A DNA stretch of 64,000 bases from Cytobacillus firmus. GTDB taxonomy: Bacteria; Bacillota; Bacilli; Bacillales; Cytobacillaceae. The notes under the pieces were generated by a model that saw only the letters and a program-made list of their open reading frames with translations, had not been told where the DNA came from and searched no databases. Numbering within the stretch: position 1 is the stretch's first letter; every line of letters starts with the position of its first letter. The stretch spans positions 396,001-460,000 of the forward strand of contig NZ_CP098323.1 in NCBI RefSeq assembly GCF_023657595.1, written 5' to 3'. Shown piece after piece: positions 1 through 8,116 of the stretch. Both the position numbers and the translations under genes were made by a program.

Positions 1-117
1 ATTGTGGGCACTGCCATTTATGATAAAGCGCGTTTTGACAACATGGGCCCTAAACCGAAAAAGAAGCATAAAATGAAAGCAGCACCTGAGATGGTTTATG
101 AGCAGGATGTAAAATAA
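1..117 (+). CDS. C-terminal fragment of an unidentified protein
   Basis: An open frame runs in from the left edge and ends at TAA 115-117, giving the last 38 residues of a protein that starts outside the window. The tail is strongly basic in the middle (PKPKKKHK) and ends in EQDVK. A terminator hairpin follows 17 bases later, so this is the last gene of its unit. A basic cytoplasmic tail like this is often seen at the end of membrane proteins, but nothing here identifies the family. Confidence 0.6.
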   Translation: MVGTAIYDKARFDNMGPKPKKKHKMKAAPEMVYEQDVK

Positions 118-133
118 AGCAGAAAAGAAAAGC

Positions 134-160
134 AGCCTCCTGAGATGGGAGGCTTTTTTT
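134..160 (+). terminator. Rho-independent terminator after the first gene
   Basis: Stem AGCCTCC (134-140) pairs with GGAGGCT (148-154) around a 7-base loop and is followed by a run of T. Confidence 0.85.
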
Positions 161-194
161 TATGAAGTGTCTGATGTCTTTTTAAAAAAAGACT

Positions 195-222
195 TGTAAA
201 GCGCTTTCAGTTTTTCTATAAT
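195..222 (+). promoter_or_regulatory. Sigma-A promoter with cre-like palindrome, sugar-acid operon
   Basis: TTGTAA (195-200) and a perfect TATAAT (217-222) are 16 bases apart. The spacer holds AAAGCGCTTT. Read on the minus strand, TGAAAGCGCTTTAC matches the CcpA cre consensus at 12 of 14 positions, so catabolite repression is plausible but not certain. The transcription start would fall near 229, inside the first of the three operators that follow. Confidence 0.6.
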
Positions 223-227
223 TGTGA

Positions 228-265
228 TAAATCGATTTAGTAAACCGGTTTAGTAAATCGATTTA
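228..265. promoter_or_regulatory. Three tandem palindromic operators for the LacI-type regulator
   Basis: TAAATCGATTTA (228-239), TAAACCGGTTTA (241-252) and TAAATCGATTTA (254-265) are perfect 12-bp palindromes, each separated by a single G. They sit between the -10 box and the regulator start codon. A central CG is typical of LacI/GalR-family operators, so autorepression of the whole operon by the encoded regulator is the natural inference. Confidence 0.75.
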
Positions 266-291
266 GATAAAAGAGATGATTCGGAGAAGAC

Positions 292-1296
292 ATGATGAAA
301 ACGGTTACTATGGCTGATGTAGCTCAGCATGCAAAAGTTTCAAAAAGCACCGTCTCCCAGTATTTGAATAAAAGGTTTGATTACATGGGAGAAGACACCA
401 AGAAAAGAATTGAAGCTGCCATTAATGAACTTGGTTACAGGCCTAATATTGTGGCAAGAAGCTTAAAGCAGAAATCAACAACAACGATTGGGGTTATTGT
501 GGCAAATATCCTTCACTCTTTTTCCACCCAAGTTATCAGGGCAATTGAGGATATGTGTCATGATTCTGACTTTCATACGATTGTCTGTAATGCCGATGAT
601 GACCCTATTAAGGAAAAAAAGTATATTGAAATGCTTCGGGCAAAACAGGTTGATGGCATCATCCTTCTTCCCACCGGTGATAATGCAGATCTCTATAATG
701 AAATGCTCAAAGAAAAATACCCGATTGTTTTTGTAGACCGAACAGTGCCTGATGTGCCGATTCCATCTATGCTCCTGGATAATGAAAAGGCAGCAGGGTT
801 AGGAGTTCAGCACTTTATTGACAATGGGTACAGAAAAATCGGAATCATCACAAATGTAATTCGAAATGTTACCCCAAGGATGGAAAGGTTAAACGGATAC
901 AAAAAAACGCTTGAATTAAATGGATTTCCGTTAAGGAAAGAATATATTAAAAGTTTGGAAGTCAGCAAAATAAAAGAAGGGCTTAAGGAGATGCTTGAAC
1001 TGGAAGATCCTCCGAAAGCGATTCTTGCCGGAAACGATCTTACTTTAATCGAGATCCTTAAATATGTGAAAGAAAATAATTTAAAAGTACCGGAAGACTT
1101 GGCCATTATAGGGATTGACGATGTCTCTTTTGCAAGCTTCTATGAACCGGGATTAACGATCGTTGCACAGCCGGCTTTTGAAATAGGCAAGAAAGCAGCA
1201 GAACTCTTATTGAACCAGATTCAGAAAAAAACTGCTGCAGAAGAGAAGCTTGTTTATCGGTTTGAGCCAAAATTAATCATAAGAGAATCGTGCTAA
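292..1296 (+). CDS. LacI/GalR-family transcriptional regulator (KdgR-like)
   Basis: A 334-residue repressor of ordinary family length. Residues 5-25 form the helix-turn-helix (TMADVAQHAKVSKSTVS), residues 49-60 the hinge helix (YRPNIVARSLKQ), and residue 64 onward a periplasmic-binding-protein-like sensor domain (IGVIVANI, DGIILLP, GIDDVSFASF). The gene leads an operon for sugar-acid catabolism, 25 bases ahead of the kinase, so the inducer is probably a sugar acid or its phosphate, as for KdgR in Bacillus subtilis. GGAG at 283-286 serves either ATG 292 or ATG 295. The KdgR assignment rests on context, not on ligand residues. Confidence 0.85.
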   Translation: MMKTVTMADVAQHAKVSKSTVSQYLNKRFDYMGEDTKKRIEAAINELGYRPNIVARSLKQKSTTTIGVIVANILHSFSTQVIRAIEDMCHDSDFHTIVCNADDDPIKEKKYIEMLRAKQVDGIILLPTGDNADLYNEMLKEKYPIVFVDRTVPDVPIPSMLLDNEKAAGLGVQHFIDNGYRKIGIITNVIRNVTPRMERLNGYKKTLELNGFPLRKEYIKSLEVSKIKEGLKEMLELEDPPKAILAGNDLTLIEILKYVKENNLKVPEDLAIIGIDDVSFASFYEPGLTIVAQPAFEIGKKAAELLLNQIQKKTAAEEKLVYRFEPKLIIRESC

Positions 1297-1320
1297 TAGA
1301 AATGAAAAGGGTGTTTTGCC

Positions 1321-2274
1321 ATGAAAGATGTAGTTACCATTGGGGATGCCATGATAACATTCAACCCTTCGGCAACCGGTCCAATGAGGTTTGTACCAAC
1401 CTTTGAACGTAAAATTGGCGGGGCAGAGCTGAATGTAGCGATTGGCTGCTCCCGGTTAGGATTAAAAACCGGCTGGATTAGTCGTCTGGGAAATGATGAA
1501 TTTGGAAGGCACATCTTTAATACAGTGCGCGGAGAAGGAATTGATGTCTCACAATTAAAGCTTGTTGACGGATATCCGACATCTCTTAATTTTAAAGAGA
1601 TTATGGGGGATGGAAGTGTAAGAACTTTTTACTACCGAACTAATTCTCCAACTACAGCTTTAACAATTGAAACATTAAGTGAAGAATATATTAAAAATTC
1701 AAAGGTCCTCCATATCACCGGAATTTTCCCTGCAGTGGATAAGGAGAAAAATATTGACCTTATTAAATATGCAATTTCTCTCGCTAAGAAGCACGGCGTT
1801 CTAGTCTCATTTGATCCAAACATCAGATTGAAACTATGGACTAAGGAAGAGGCGAGGACTGTTTTAAGAGAGTTTCTCCCGTATGTTGATATTTTTCTGA
1901 CGGGCGAGGAGGAAGCTGAATTATTGCTGGGAACCAGTGACCCAAGAGAAGTCATTGAACTTGGCAAAGCTTTCGGCATCAGCCATATTGCTATTAAGCA
2001 AGGGGAAAAAGGTTCTGTGGGTTATCAGAACGGTGAGTACATTGAAGCTCCAGCTTTTAAAGCGAAAAAAGTTGTGGATACAGTAGGGGCTGGGGATGGA
2101 TTTGACTCCGGATTTATTTACGGGCTATTAAACCAATGGCCGCTTCAAAAGACTTTACAATTTGCAAATGTCATAGGTTCTATGGTCGTGAGTGTTTCAG
2201 GAGATAATGAAGGCCTTCCTTACTTGGAGGACGTTCTCGTTCAATTGGGAGAAAGAGAATTCATAGAAAGATAG
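1321..2274 (+). CDS. kdgK: 2-keto-3-deoxygluconate kinase-like PfkB carbohydrate kinase
   Basis: A 317-residue ribokinase-family enzyme. It has the N-terminal GGAELNVAIGCSRLG substrate and lid region and the C-terminal PfkB signature DTVGAGDGFDSG, with GAGD at residues 256-259 and catalytic Asp259. Overall layout, including YYR-NS and SFDPN-R-LW, is that of KdgK, which phosphorylates 2-keto-3-deoxygluconate to KDPG in the cytoplasm. The KDPG aldolase three genes downstream would cleave the product to pyruvate and glyceraldehyde-3-phosphate. Other PfkB sugar kinases share the signature, so exact substrate is inferred from context. Confidence 0.8.
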   Translation: MKDVVTIGDAMITFNPSATGPMRFVPTFERKIGGAELNVAIGCSRLGLKTGWISRLGNDEFGRHIFNTVRGEGIDVSQLKLVDGYPTSLNFKEIMGDGSVRTFYYRTNSPTTALTIETLSEEYIKNSKVLHITGIFPAVDKEKNIDLIKYAISLAKKHGVLVSFDPNIRLKLWTKEEARTVLREFLPYVDIFLTGEEEAELLLGTSDPREVIELGKAFGISHIAIKQGEKGSVGYQNGEYIEAPAFKAKKVVDTVGAGDGFDSGFIYGLLNQWPLQKTLQFANVIGSMVVSVSGDNEGLPYLEDVLVQLGEREFIER

Positions 2275-2283
2275 GGTGAGAGT

Positions 2284-2907
2284 ATGAATCTTCAAATAGC
2301 CCTTGACCGCCTTACGAGGGAAGAGTGCTTAAAGATTTTAAGAGAAACCGAGCTTTTTGTAGATTGGATTGAACTTGGCACTGGTGTAATTAAGGAGTAT
2401 GGCATGTCAATTGTTCGTGAGATTAAGCAAGTATATCCTCACAAAACAATCGTGGCTGATATGAAAACATGTGATGCCGGCAAATATGAAGCTGCACAAG
2501 CGTTTGAGGCAGGCGCTGATATCACCACGGTGATGGCATTTTCTGCAGATAAAACAATTGCAGATACCCTTAAAACAGCAGAGCAGTATGGGAAACGCAT
2601 TATGATCGACTTGCTGGGCATATCGGAACGCAGCAAAGTTATAGAATTGCAGAATATGGGAGTAGAACTCGTTAGCTTGCATTTTGGGAAAGATATGCAG
2701 GCCGAAGGAGAGATGGGAACAGATCTATTCTCTCTTACACATGGGCTTACCGGACTGGAGGTTGCTGTTGCTGGCGGAATCAATCTAAACACACTGCCGG
2801 GAATTTTAGAGAGAAGGCCTAATACGGTCATAGTTGGCAGCGCTATCACGAAAGCTGGAAGTCCCTATGAAGCTGCTTTAGCCATGAAAGGATTGTTAAA
2901 TCAATGA
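2284..2907 (+). CDS. hxlA: 3-hexulose-6-phosphate synthase-like (OMP decarboxylase superfamily)
   Basis: A 207-residue TIM barrel of the HPS/KGPDC group. It begins LQIALD (Asp8), has EL at 30-31, the superfamily DxKxxD motif as Asp59-Lys61-Asp64 followed by AG, and ends with AVAGGIN and VIVGSAIT phosphate-binding loops. HPS condenses formaldehyde with ribulose-5-phosphate; the sister family decarboxylates 3-keto-L-gulonate-6-phosphate. Translational overlap (ATGA, 2904-2907) with an HxlB-like isomerase favours HPS. Neither reaction belongs to the known KDG pathway, which makes its presence in this operon unusual. Confidence 0.75.
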   Translation: MNLQIALDRLTREECLKILRETELFVDWIELGTGVIKEYGMSIVREIKQVYPHKTIVADMKTCDAGKYEAAQAFEAGADITTVMAFSADKTIADTLKTAEQYGKRIMIDLLGISERSKVIELQNMGVELVSLHFGKDMQAEGEMGTDLFSLTHGLTGLEVAVAGGINLNTLPGILERRPNTVIVGSAITKAGSPYEAALAMKGLLNQ

Positions 2908-3461
2908 AATCTATTATAAAAACCGTGGCTGATGAAATCTCAGCCGTTCTGGCTAGTATTAATGAAGAAGAAGCGATTCATCTATCCAAACATCTCAGGG
3001 AAGCCAAACGGATTTTTGTTTATGGAGAAGGGCGTTCTGGGTTAATGGGAAAAGCATTTGCGATGCGCCTGATGCATGGTGGGTTTCCGGTTTATGTGAT
3101 TGGGGAGACGGTCACGCCAAGTATTGAATCGGATGATTTGCTAGTGGCCATCTCTGGTTCAGGCTCAACGGGTGCCATTCTGCAATTTGCTGCCAAATCA
3201 AAAGAAATAGGAGCAAAGGTTTTTCTGATAACCACAAATAAAGAGTCCAAAATTGCTTCCATATGTGATGGGGTTCTCGTCATTCCGGCTGCCACAAAGT
3301 ACCGCAGACCGGGTGAACCAGGCACTATTCAGCCGCTCGGCAATCAATTTGACCAATCAGTCCATCTTGTTCTCGATGCAATTATCATTGGAACATTGCA
3401 AACAGATAATCAGGATTCAGCTTATGAAGAAATGACCAAGAGACATACCAATTTGGAATAG
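2904..3461 (+). CDS. hxlB: 6-phospho-3-hexuloisomerase-like SIS-domain protein
   Basis: A 185-residue single-domain SIS protein, the usual length for PHI. Visible motifs are FVYGEGRSGLMGKAFAMRLMHGGF near residues 38-61, then ISGSGSTGAI (about 93-102) and LITTNKESKIA. PHI isomerises 3-hexulose-6-phosphate to fructose-6-phosphate, completing the ribulose monophosphate pair with the preceding gene, whose stop it overlaps. It could instead isomerise another phosphosugar made by the operon. It ends 26 bases before the aldolase. Confidence 0.8.
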   Translation: MKSIIKTVADEISAVLASINEEEAIHLSKHLREAKRIFVYGEGRSGLMGKAFAMRLMHGGFPVYVIGETVTPSIESDDLLVAISGSGSTGAILQFAAKSKEIGAKVFLITTNKESKIASICDGVLVIPAATKYRRPGEPGTIQPLGNQFDQSVHLVLDAIIIGTLQTDNQDSAYEEMTKRHTNLE

Positions 3462-3487
3462 ATGCAAGCGAAGGGAAGGTAAAACAA

Positions 3488-4117
3488 ATGGAAGCCGTGG
3501 ATTTTATTAAAGCGCAAGTCATTGTTGCTGTTATACGTGAAGCAACTGCAGAGAATATAGTGCCGATCGCTAGTGCTCTGTATGACGGCGGAGTAAAAGT
3601 ATTGGAAGTTACCGCTGAAACTCCCGGAGTCATGGCGATGATTGAAAAAGTAAGAGTGGAGCTTGGCGATAAAGTGCTGGTGGGGGCAGGAACAGTTTTA
3701 GATCCTGAAACAGCCAGAGCCGCCATAATGGCAGGCAGCCAATTCATCGTTTCTCCTTCGCTTAACACTGAAACAATTAAAATGACAAAGCGCTATGGCA
3801 TAGCAAGTATACCGGGAGCACTAACACCAACTGAAATTTTAACAGCGTATGAGAATGGTGCAGACATGATAAAAGTTTTTCCTGCCAATGCCTTTGGTCC
3901 GGGATACATTAAAAATATTCATGGTCCATTCCCGCATATCCCGCTGATGGTAACAGGCGGAATTAATGAGAGCAATATGCAGGAATATATTGAAGGTGGT
4001 GCTTTGGCGATTGGGGTTGGAGGCAACCTGGTAAATCCTAAAAACTTAAACAGTGATGAGGATTACCTGACGCTAACGAAGAAAGCGCTTGAATATACGG
4101 CATTGCTTAATAAATAA
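3488..4117 (+). CDS. kdgA: KDPG/KHG aldolase (2-dehydro-3-deoxyphosphogluconate aldolase)
   Basis: A 209-residue class I aldolase. The catalytic Glu is in VLEVT (Glu40), GAGTVLDPETA supplies the conserved loop, and IKVFPA carries the Schiff-base Lys129. GGIN and GVGGNLV make the phosphate site. The reaction splits KDPG into pyruvate and glyceraldehyde-3-phosphate. It is slightly longer than typical KdgA because of a C-terminal helix (residues about 185-209). The start at 3488 has the site AGGGAAGG just upstream. The gene sits between hxlB and the TRAP binding protein. Confidence 0.88.
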   Translation: MEAVDFIKAQVIVAVIREATAENIVPIASALYDGGVKVLEVTAETPGVMAMIEKVRVELGDKVLVGAGTVLDPETARAAIMAGSQFIVSPSLNTETIKMTKRYGIASIPGALTPTEILTAYENGADMIKVFPANAFGPGYIKNIHGPFPHIPLMVTGGINESNMQEYIEGGALAIGVGGNLVNPKNLNSDEDYLTLTKKALEYTALLNK

Positions 4118-4151
4118 TTTACCATTCCAATTAAACAAGGGGGAAATAAAA

Positions 4152-5180
4152 ATGAGAAAGTTATTGTCAGTTTCTTTTGTTTTACTTTTAGCATTATCAG
4201 CACTATTAGCTGGCTGCAGCAGCAAAGAAGAGGCAGGCGGAGAAACAGGTTCCAAAAAGATTAAAATTGTAGCGGCACATAATCAGACATCTCCAGATAA
4301 TCCTTACCAAACAGGCTTATTAAAGTTTAAAGAAGTGGCAGAAAGCAAGTCAAACGGTGACATCGAAGTTGAAGTACATGCAGGAACGATCGGTACAGAA
4401 GAATCGGAATTAGTCGAAAAGCTTAAGCTAGGTGCAGCAGATGTTGTTTTAGTATCACCAGGCTTTATGACTCAAACAGGCATTAAGGAAATTGATTTAT
4501 TAGCCCTTCCATACCTTTTTGACAGCTATGAGCATTGGGAAAAAGTTGTTGATGGCGAAGTGGGAGAAGAAATGAAGAAGCTTGTTAAGGAAAAGTCAAA
4601 TAATGACTTTAAATTAGTTGGTTATTGGTCTGCTGGTGTTAGACATTACTATGGCAAAAAGCCAATTGAAAAGATGGAAGATTTAAAAGGCTTGACATTC
4701 AGAACGCAAACTTCAGGTGTAATTGCTGACTATTGGAAGGAAACAGGTGCCATCCCTACTTCTATTGCATGGGGAGAATTATACCAGGCATTACAGCAAA
4801 ACGTTGTAGATTCATCTGAAAACTCATATCCATATTTTATTCAGCAAAATCATCACAAAACAGACAATGGAAAATATATTACTGAAACAGGCCATGACTA
4901 TACAACTAGATTCTTATTAGTAAACGGCAAAAAGTTCGACTCTTATACAAAAGAACAGCAGGATATTCTTTTAGAAGCAGCTGAAGCATCTGTTCAAGCC
5001 GAAAGAGAAGCAGTTTATGCCCAAGAAGAAGAGTATAAAGAAAAGGCGATTGCTGAAGGTGCTGTCGTAAATGAAATTGACCGTACTCCATTTGTTGAAC
5101 TGGCTGAGCCAATGCAAGAAAAAGCGGCTAAAGACATGGGTGCTGAAGAACTGCTGAAGAAAATTAAAGATCTTAAATAA
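4152..5180 (+). CDS. dctP: TRAP transporter substrate-binding lipoprotein, DctP family
   Basis: A 342-residue binding protein. The signal peptide ends in the lipobox LLAGC (Cys22), so it is anchored on the outer face of the membrane as in Gram-positives. DctP-family features include NPYQTGLLKFKEVAE near the mature N-terminus, AADVVLVSPGF, GLTFRTQTSG with the conserved carboxylate-binding Arg, and the GELYQALQQNVVDSSENSYP helix. The ATG at 4152 is chosen because GGGGGAAAT lies just upstream and because it gives a clean signal peptide. Operon context suggests a uronate or related sugar acid ligand. Confidence 0.9.
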   Translation: MRKLLSVSFVLLLALSALLAGCSSKEEAGGETGSKKIKIVAAHNQTSPDNPYQTGLLKFKEVAESKSNGDIEVEVHAGTIGTEESELVEKLKLGAADVVLVSPGFMTQTGIKEIDLLALPYLFDSYEHWEKVVDGEVGEEMKKLVKEKSNNDFKLVGYWSAGVRHYYGKKPIEKMEDLKGLTFRTQTSGVIADYWKETGAIPTSIAWGELYQALQQNVVDSSENSYPYFIQQNHHKTDNGKYITETGHDYTTRFLLVNGKKFDSYTKEQQDILLEAAEASVQAEREAVYAQEEEYKEKAIAEGAVVNEIDRTPFVELAEPMQEKAAKDMGAEELLKKIKDLK

Positions 5181-5259
5181 TCCGAAACGAATGCGTTAAA
5201 GGGAAGAGTGTGAAATGCGGTCTTCCCTTTAATCCTTAATAGGAGGGAAGACGATAAGC

Positions 5260-5736
5260 ATGATTAAGATTCTTGAGAAGATACAAATGGCCATCGGCGT
5301 GATAAGCTTATCGATATTTTTTATTGCGATTATGATTCAAATCGTCACAAGGCACTTGGGAATACCGATTATATGGACAGAGGAAGTAGCCAATTATTCA
5401 TTTATATGGTCAGTCTTTATGGGTGCTTCTGTCATGGTGAATAAAAAGGAACATTTTAGCTTTGACTTTTTAGAACAAAAGCTTCAGGGCAAATCCAAGG
5501 CAGGACTTTTGATTGTTATTGATGTTATTGTATTGTTGTTTGCTTTAGCTCTTTTCTATTACGGAATTGAAGCTGTAAAGAATTTCTGGAATTATAACTG
5601 GGCATCCCTTCCGGCTATGAAAATGGGCTATGTTTGGATTTCTATACCGATCATGGGACTAACAATGTCCATTTACTCCATTAACCACCTGATCAATAAC
5701 TTTAAACAGCTTAAGGGAAGGGAGGCTAACATATGA
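5260..5736 (+). CDS. dctQ: TRAP transporter small permease, DctQ family
   Basis: A 158-residue protein with four predicted membrane helices (about 10-30, 48-64, 85-107, 124-146) and the DctQ signature W-EEVANYSFIWSVFMGASV. It forms the membrane complex with DctM in a sodium-driven secondary transporter. AGGAGGG lies at 5241-5247. Its TGA overlaps the ATG of dctM. The 79-base gap after dctP contains GGGAAGAGTG and CTTCCCTTT that can pair, perhaps an attenuating hairpin that lets binding protein outnumber permease. Confidence 0.88.
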   Translation: MIKILEKIQMAIGVISLSIFFIAIMIQIVTRHLGIPIIWTEEVANYSFIWSVFMGASVMVNKKEHFSFDFLEQKLQGKSKAGLLIVIDVIVLLFALALFYYGIEAVKNFWNYNWASLPAMKMGYVWISIPIMGLTMSIYSINHLINNFKQLKGREANI

Positions 5737-7022
5737 TTGGCGTTATTCTAGTAGGATTATTCTTGATCCTTATGCTTATAGGGGTTCCAATTGCTTTTGT
5801 CATAGGGATTGTAGCCCTTCTTGGAATATTTAGTGTTCCATATATACCCGAAGTAACCGTTCCGATGAAAATGCTAAATGGAATCGATTCATTTGTTTTG
5901 CTTGCCGTTCCTTTGTTTATCCTGGCAGCAAACTTAATGAATAGCGGTAAAATTTCACAGAAGCTAATCGACCTTTCCCTTGCCGTTGTTGGGCATATCC
6001 GAGGCGGGCTTGCACATGCCAACATTCTGGTGTCCATGATCTTTGCGGGTGTGTCAGGTGCCGCTCAGGCAGATACAGCAGGAGTAGGGAAGATCCTTAT
6101 TCCTAATATGAAAAAGCAAGGATATGACACGGAAACGGCAGTAGGTGTTACTGCTGCATCATCCACGATTGGTGTAATCATTCCTCCAAGTATTCCGATG
6201 ATTATCTTTGCGGGTTTAACGAATGCCTCTGTTGGAGCTCTATTCTTAGGTGGAATTGTCCCAGGAATTTTAGTAGGGTTAGGCATGATGCTTTTCGTGT
6301 ATATTATGGCTTTGAAAAAGGGTTATCCGAGGTCTGATAGAGCAACTGTCCAGCAATTTTTAAAGCTGGTGTATGAGACAGTTCCTGCCTTAATTACCCC
6401 GATTATTATCATCGGAGGAATTATATCAGGGTTCTTCACAGCAACTGAAGCTGCGGCTGTGGCGTCTCTTTATACGTTATTAATCAGCATGTTTTTCTAT
6501 AAAACTTTAAAGCTGTCAGACTTGCCCAAAATACTTATGGATACTTTAGCGTTAAGTTCCCTTTCTTTATTTGCCCTTGCTGCTGCAAGTGCGCTCGGAG
6601 AACTTATGAGTTATTATCAATTATCAACAATGGCTCAAGACTTCTTCGTTAATAATGTCGGGGCGAAATGGGTATTCATCTTAATTATCATTGCATTCTT
6701 CCTATTTGTGGGGACATTTATGGATGCCATTCCAGCCATGATCCTATTCGTTCCGGTCATCCTGCCGACTGCCACTCAGTTTGGCATGGACCCTGTCCAT
6801 TTGGGCCTTATAGTGGTTATGACTTTGGCAATTGGACTTGTAACGCCACCATACGGATTATGCTTATTATTGGCTGCGAAAATTGGTAATCTTAGCATCG
6901 AAAGATCCTTAACAGCTGTAATTCCATATATTTTAATTGTATTAGCTGTACTGATATTTGTGGCCTTTTTCCCGGATATCGCATTCTTTGTGCCTAAGTT
7001 AATTAACCCAGGATTATTTTAG
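5733..7022 (+). CDS. dctM: TRAP transporter large permease, DctM family
   Basis: A 429-residue polytopic permease with about 12 hydrophobic segments. The family motifs GVSGAAQADTAGVGKILIP (near 109-127) and SSTIGVIIPPSIPMIIFAG are plain, and the C-terminal half repeats the fold with LVTPPYGLCLLLAA. It carries the sodium and substrate translocation path. Translation is coupled to dctQ by an ATGA overlap. The cupin gene starts 28 bases downstream, so the operon continues. Confidence 0.9.
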   Translation: MIGVILVGLFLILMLIGVPIAFVIGIVALLGIFSVPYIPEVTVPMKMLNGIDSFVLLAVPLFILAANLMNSGKISQKLIDLSLAVVGHIRGGLAHANILVSMIFAGVSGAAQADTAGVGKILIPNMKKQGYDTETAVGVTAASSTIGVIIPPSIPMIIFAGLTNASVGALFLGGIVPGILVGLGMMLFVYIMALKKGYPRSDRATVQQFLKLVYETVPALITPIIIIGGIISGFFTATEAAAVASLYTLLISMFFYKTLKLSDLPKILMDTLALSSLSLFALAAASALGELMSYYQLSTMAQDFFVNNVGAKWVFILIIIAFFLFVGTFMDAIPAMILFVPVILPTATQFGMDPVHLGLIVVMTLAIGLVTPPYGLCLLLAAKIGNLSIERSLTAVIPYILIVLAVLIFVAFFPDIAFFVPKLINPGLF

Positions 7023-7050
7023 GGAAATTTTGTATAGAAAGGAAGACATC

Positions 7051-7332
7051 ATGGTAAAACGAGAAGTTTTAAACAGTGACGGTTCACTGATGGCTGTAAA
7101 AGTAGAACTAGCAGAAGGATTTACAGGTGATATTGACCAGCACCCTGAAGAACAGATTAGTTATATTGAAAAAGGAAAAGTGGAATTCGAAGTAAGGGGA
7201 GTAAAAAGAATCCTTTCTAAAGGAGATATTCAATACATTCCATCTAATGTTGAGCATAAGGTAAAGGTGATAGAAGAATGTATTATCCTGGATATTTTTA
7301 CTCCAATAAGAAAAGACTTGATATCAAGTTAG
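7051..7332 (+). CDS. KdgF-like cupin
   Basis: A 93-residue single-domain cupin, the size of KdgF, which opens 4,5-unsaturated uronates from pectin or alginate to the linear keto sugar acid. QHPEEQISYIEKGKVEFEVRG, GDIQYIP and the closing FTPIRKD resemble that family. Metal-ligand positions read Asp29, His31, Gln35, His69: the first His of the usual HxH is replaced by Asp. The ATG at 7051 is preferred to an upstream TTG because AAAGGAAG is at 7038-7045. It is the last gene of the operon and supports a uronate substrate. Confidence 0.7.
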   Translation: MVKREVLNSDGSLMAVKVELAEGFTGDIDQHPEEQISYIEKGKVEFEVRGVKRILSKGDIQYIPSNVEHKVKVIEECIILDIFTPIRKDLISS

Positions 7333-7333
7333 A

Positions 7334-7368
7334 ACAGAAAGGAGAGGATTAACCCTCTCCTTTTCTGT
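7334..7368. terminator. Bidirectional terminator between the operon and rpiA
   Basis: ACAGAAAGGAGAGG (7334-7347) pairs with CCTCTCCTTTTCTGT (7354-7368), closing both convergent units. Confidence 0.8.
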
Positions 7369-7369
7369 A

Positions 7370-8053
7370 TTATTCCATCCGATTGAGAGCTTCTACTTTA
7401 TCGGTCCTGCCGACTAGCACTAAATCTGTCATTTCAATAAAAAGCCCGGTCTCGACAACACCTGTGATTTGTTTTAATTGTTTATGAAGCTCTTTTGGAT
7501 TTGGTATCCGCTCGAATTGGCAATCTAATATGTAATTTCCGTTATTCGATACAAAGACTTCTCCGTCGTTTACCCTTAGCTGTGGTATCGCTCCTAATTC
7601 TGTAATTCTCTTAGTGGTTAGTTCCCAGCCGAAAGGTACAATTTCTACAGGAAGGGGGAATTTGCCTAGTTGTTGCACTAATTTGGATTCATCTACGATG
7701 ATGATAAGTTTTTTTGCGTTGGCGTCTACAATTTTTTCCCTCAAAAGCGATCCCCCACCCCCTTTTGTTAAATTAAATTCAGGGTCAACCTCATCTGCTC
7801 CATCAATGGCCAAATCAAGGATTTGGGTTTCGGAAAAGTCTGCCAGCGGGATATTAAATTCCCTTGCCCACCCCTCCGTTCTAAGAGAAGAGGGAACTCC
7901 TTTAACTGTTAGACCAGCATTAACTAACTCACCGAGCCTTTTTAAAAACCAATACACTGTAGAGCCTGAACCTAATCCAATAATCATACCGTCTTCTACA
8001 AAGTCGGCCGCTTTTTCCCCGGCTGCTTTCTTCTGCAAATCTTTAAAATTCAT
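7370..8053 (-). CDS. rpiA: Ribose-5-phosphate isomerase A
   Basis: A 227-residue enzyme interconverting ribose-5-phosphate and ribulose-5-phosphate. Motifs are GLGSGSTVYWFL near the N-terminus, SLRTEG, the catalytic DGADEVDPEFNLTKGGGGSLLREKIV block, and KFPLPVEIVPFG. The ATG at 8053 is chosen over an upstream GTG (8065) because GGGGTGA ends 8 bases before it and the protein then has normal length. Convergent with the sugar-acid operon. Ribulose-5-phosphate is the acceptor used by the HPS encoded nearby, but the genes are not co-transcribed. Confidence 0.93.
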   Translation of the reverse strand: MNFKDLQKKAAGEKAADFVEDGMIIGLGSGSTVYWFLKRLGELVNAGLTVKGVPSSLRTEGWAREFNIPLADFSETQILDLAIDGADEVDPEFNLTKGGGGSLLREKIVDANAKKLIIIVDESKLVQQLGKFPLPVEIVPFGWELTTKRITELGAIPQLRVNDGEVFVSNNGNYILDCQFERIPNPKELHKQLKQITGVVETGLFIEMTDLVLVGRTDKVEALNRME

Positions 8054-8116
8054 CCAAGTATTCACCCCACATATTAGTGGTTATATTATACCAAATGAAG
8101 TGATGCGATTACTTTA

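Noticed and set aside
195-210. Full-strength cre site in the sugar-acid promoter
   Set aside because: The site matches only 12 of 14 positions because of one extra base in the right half, so I list it as cre-like only.
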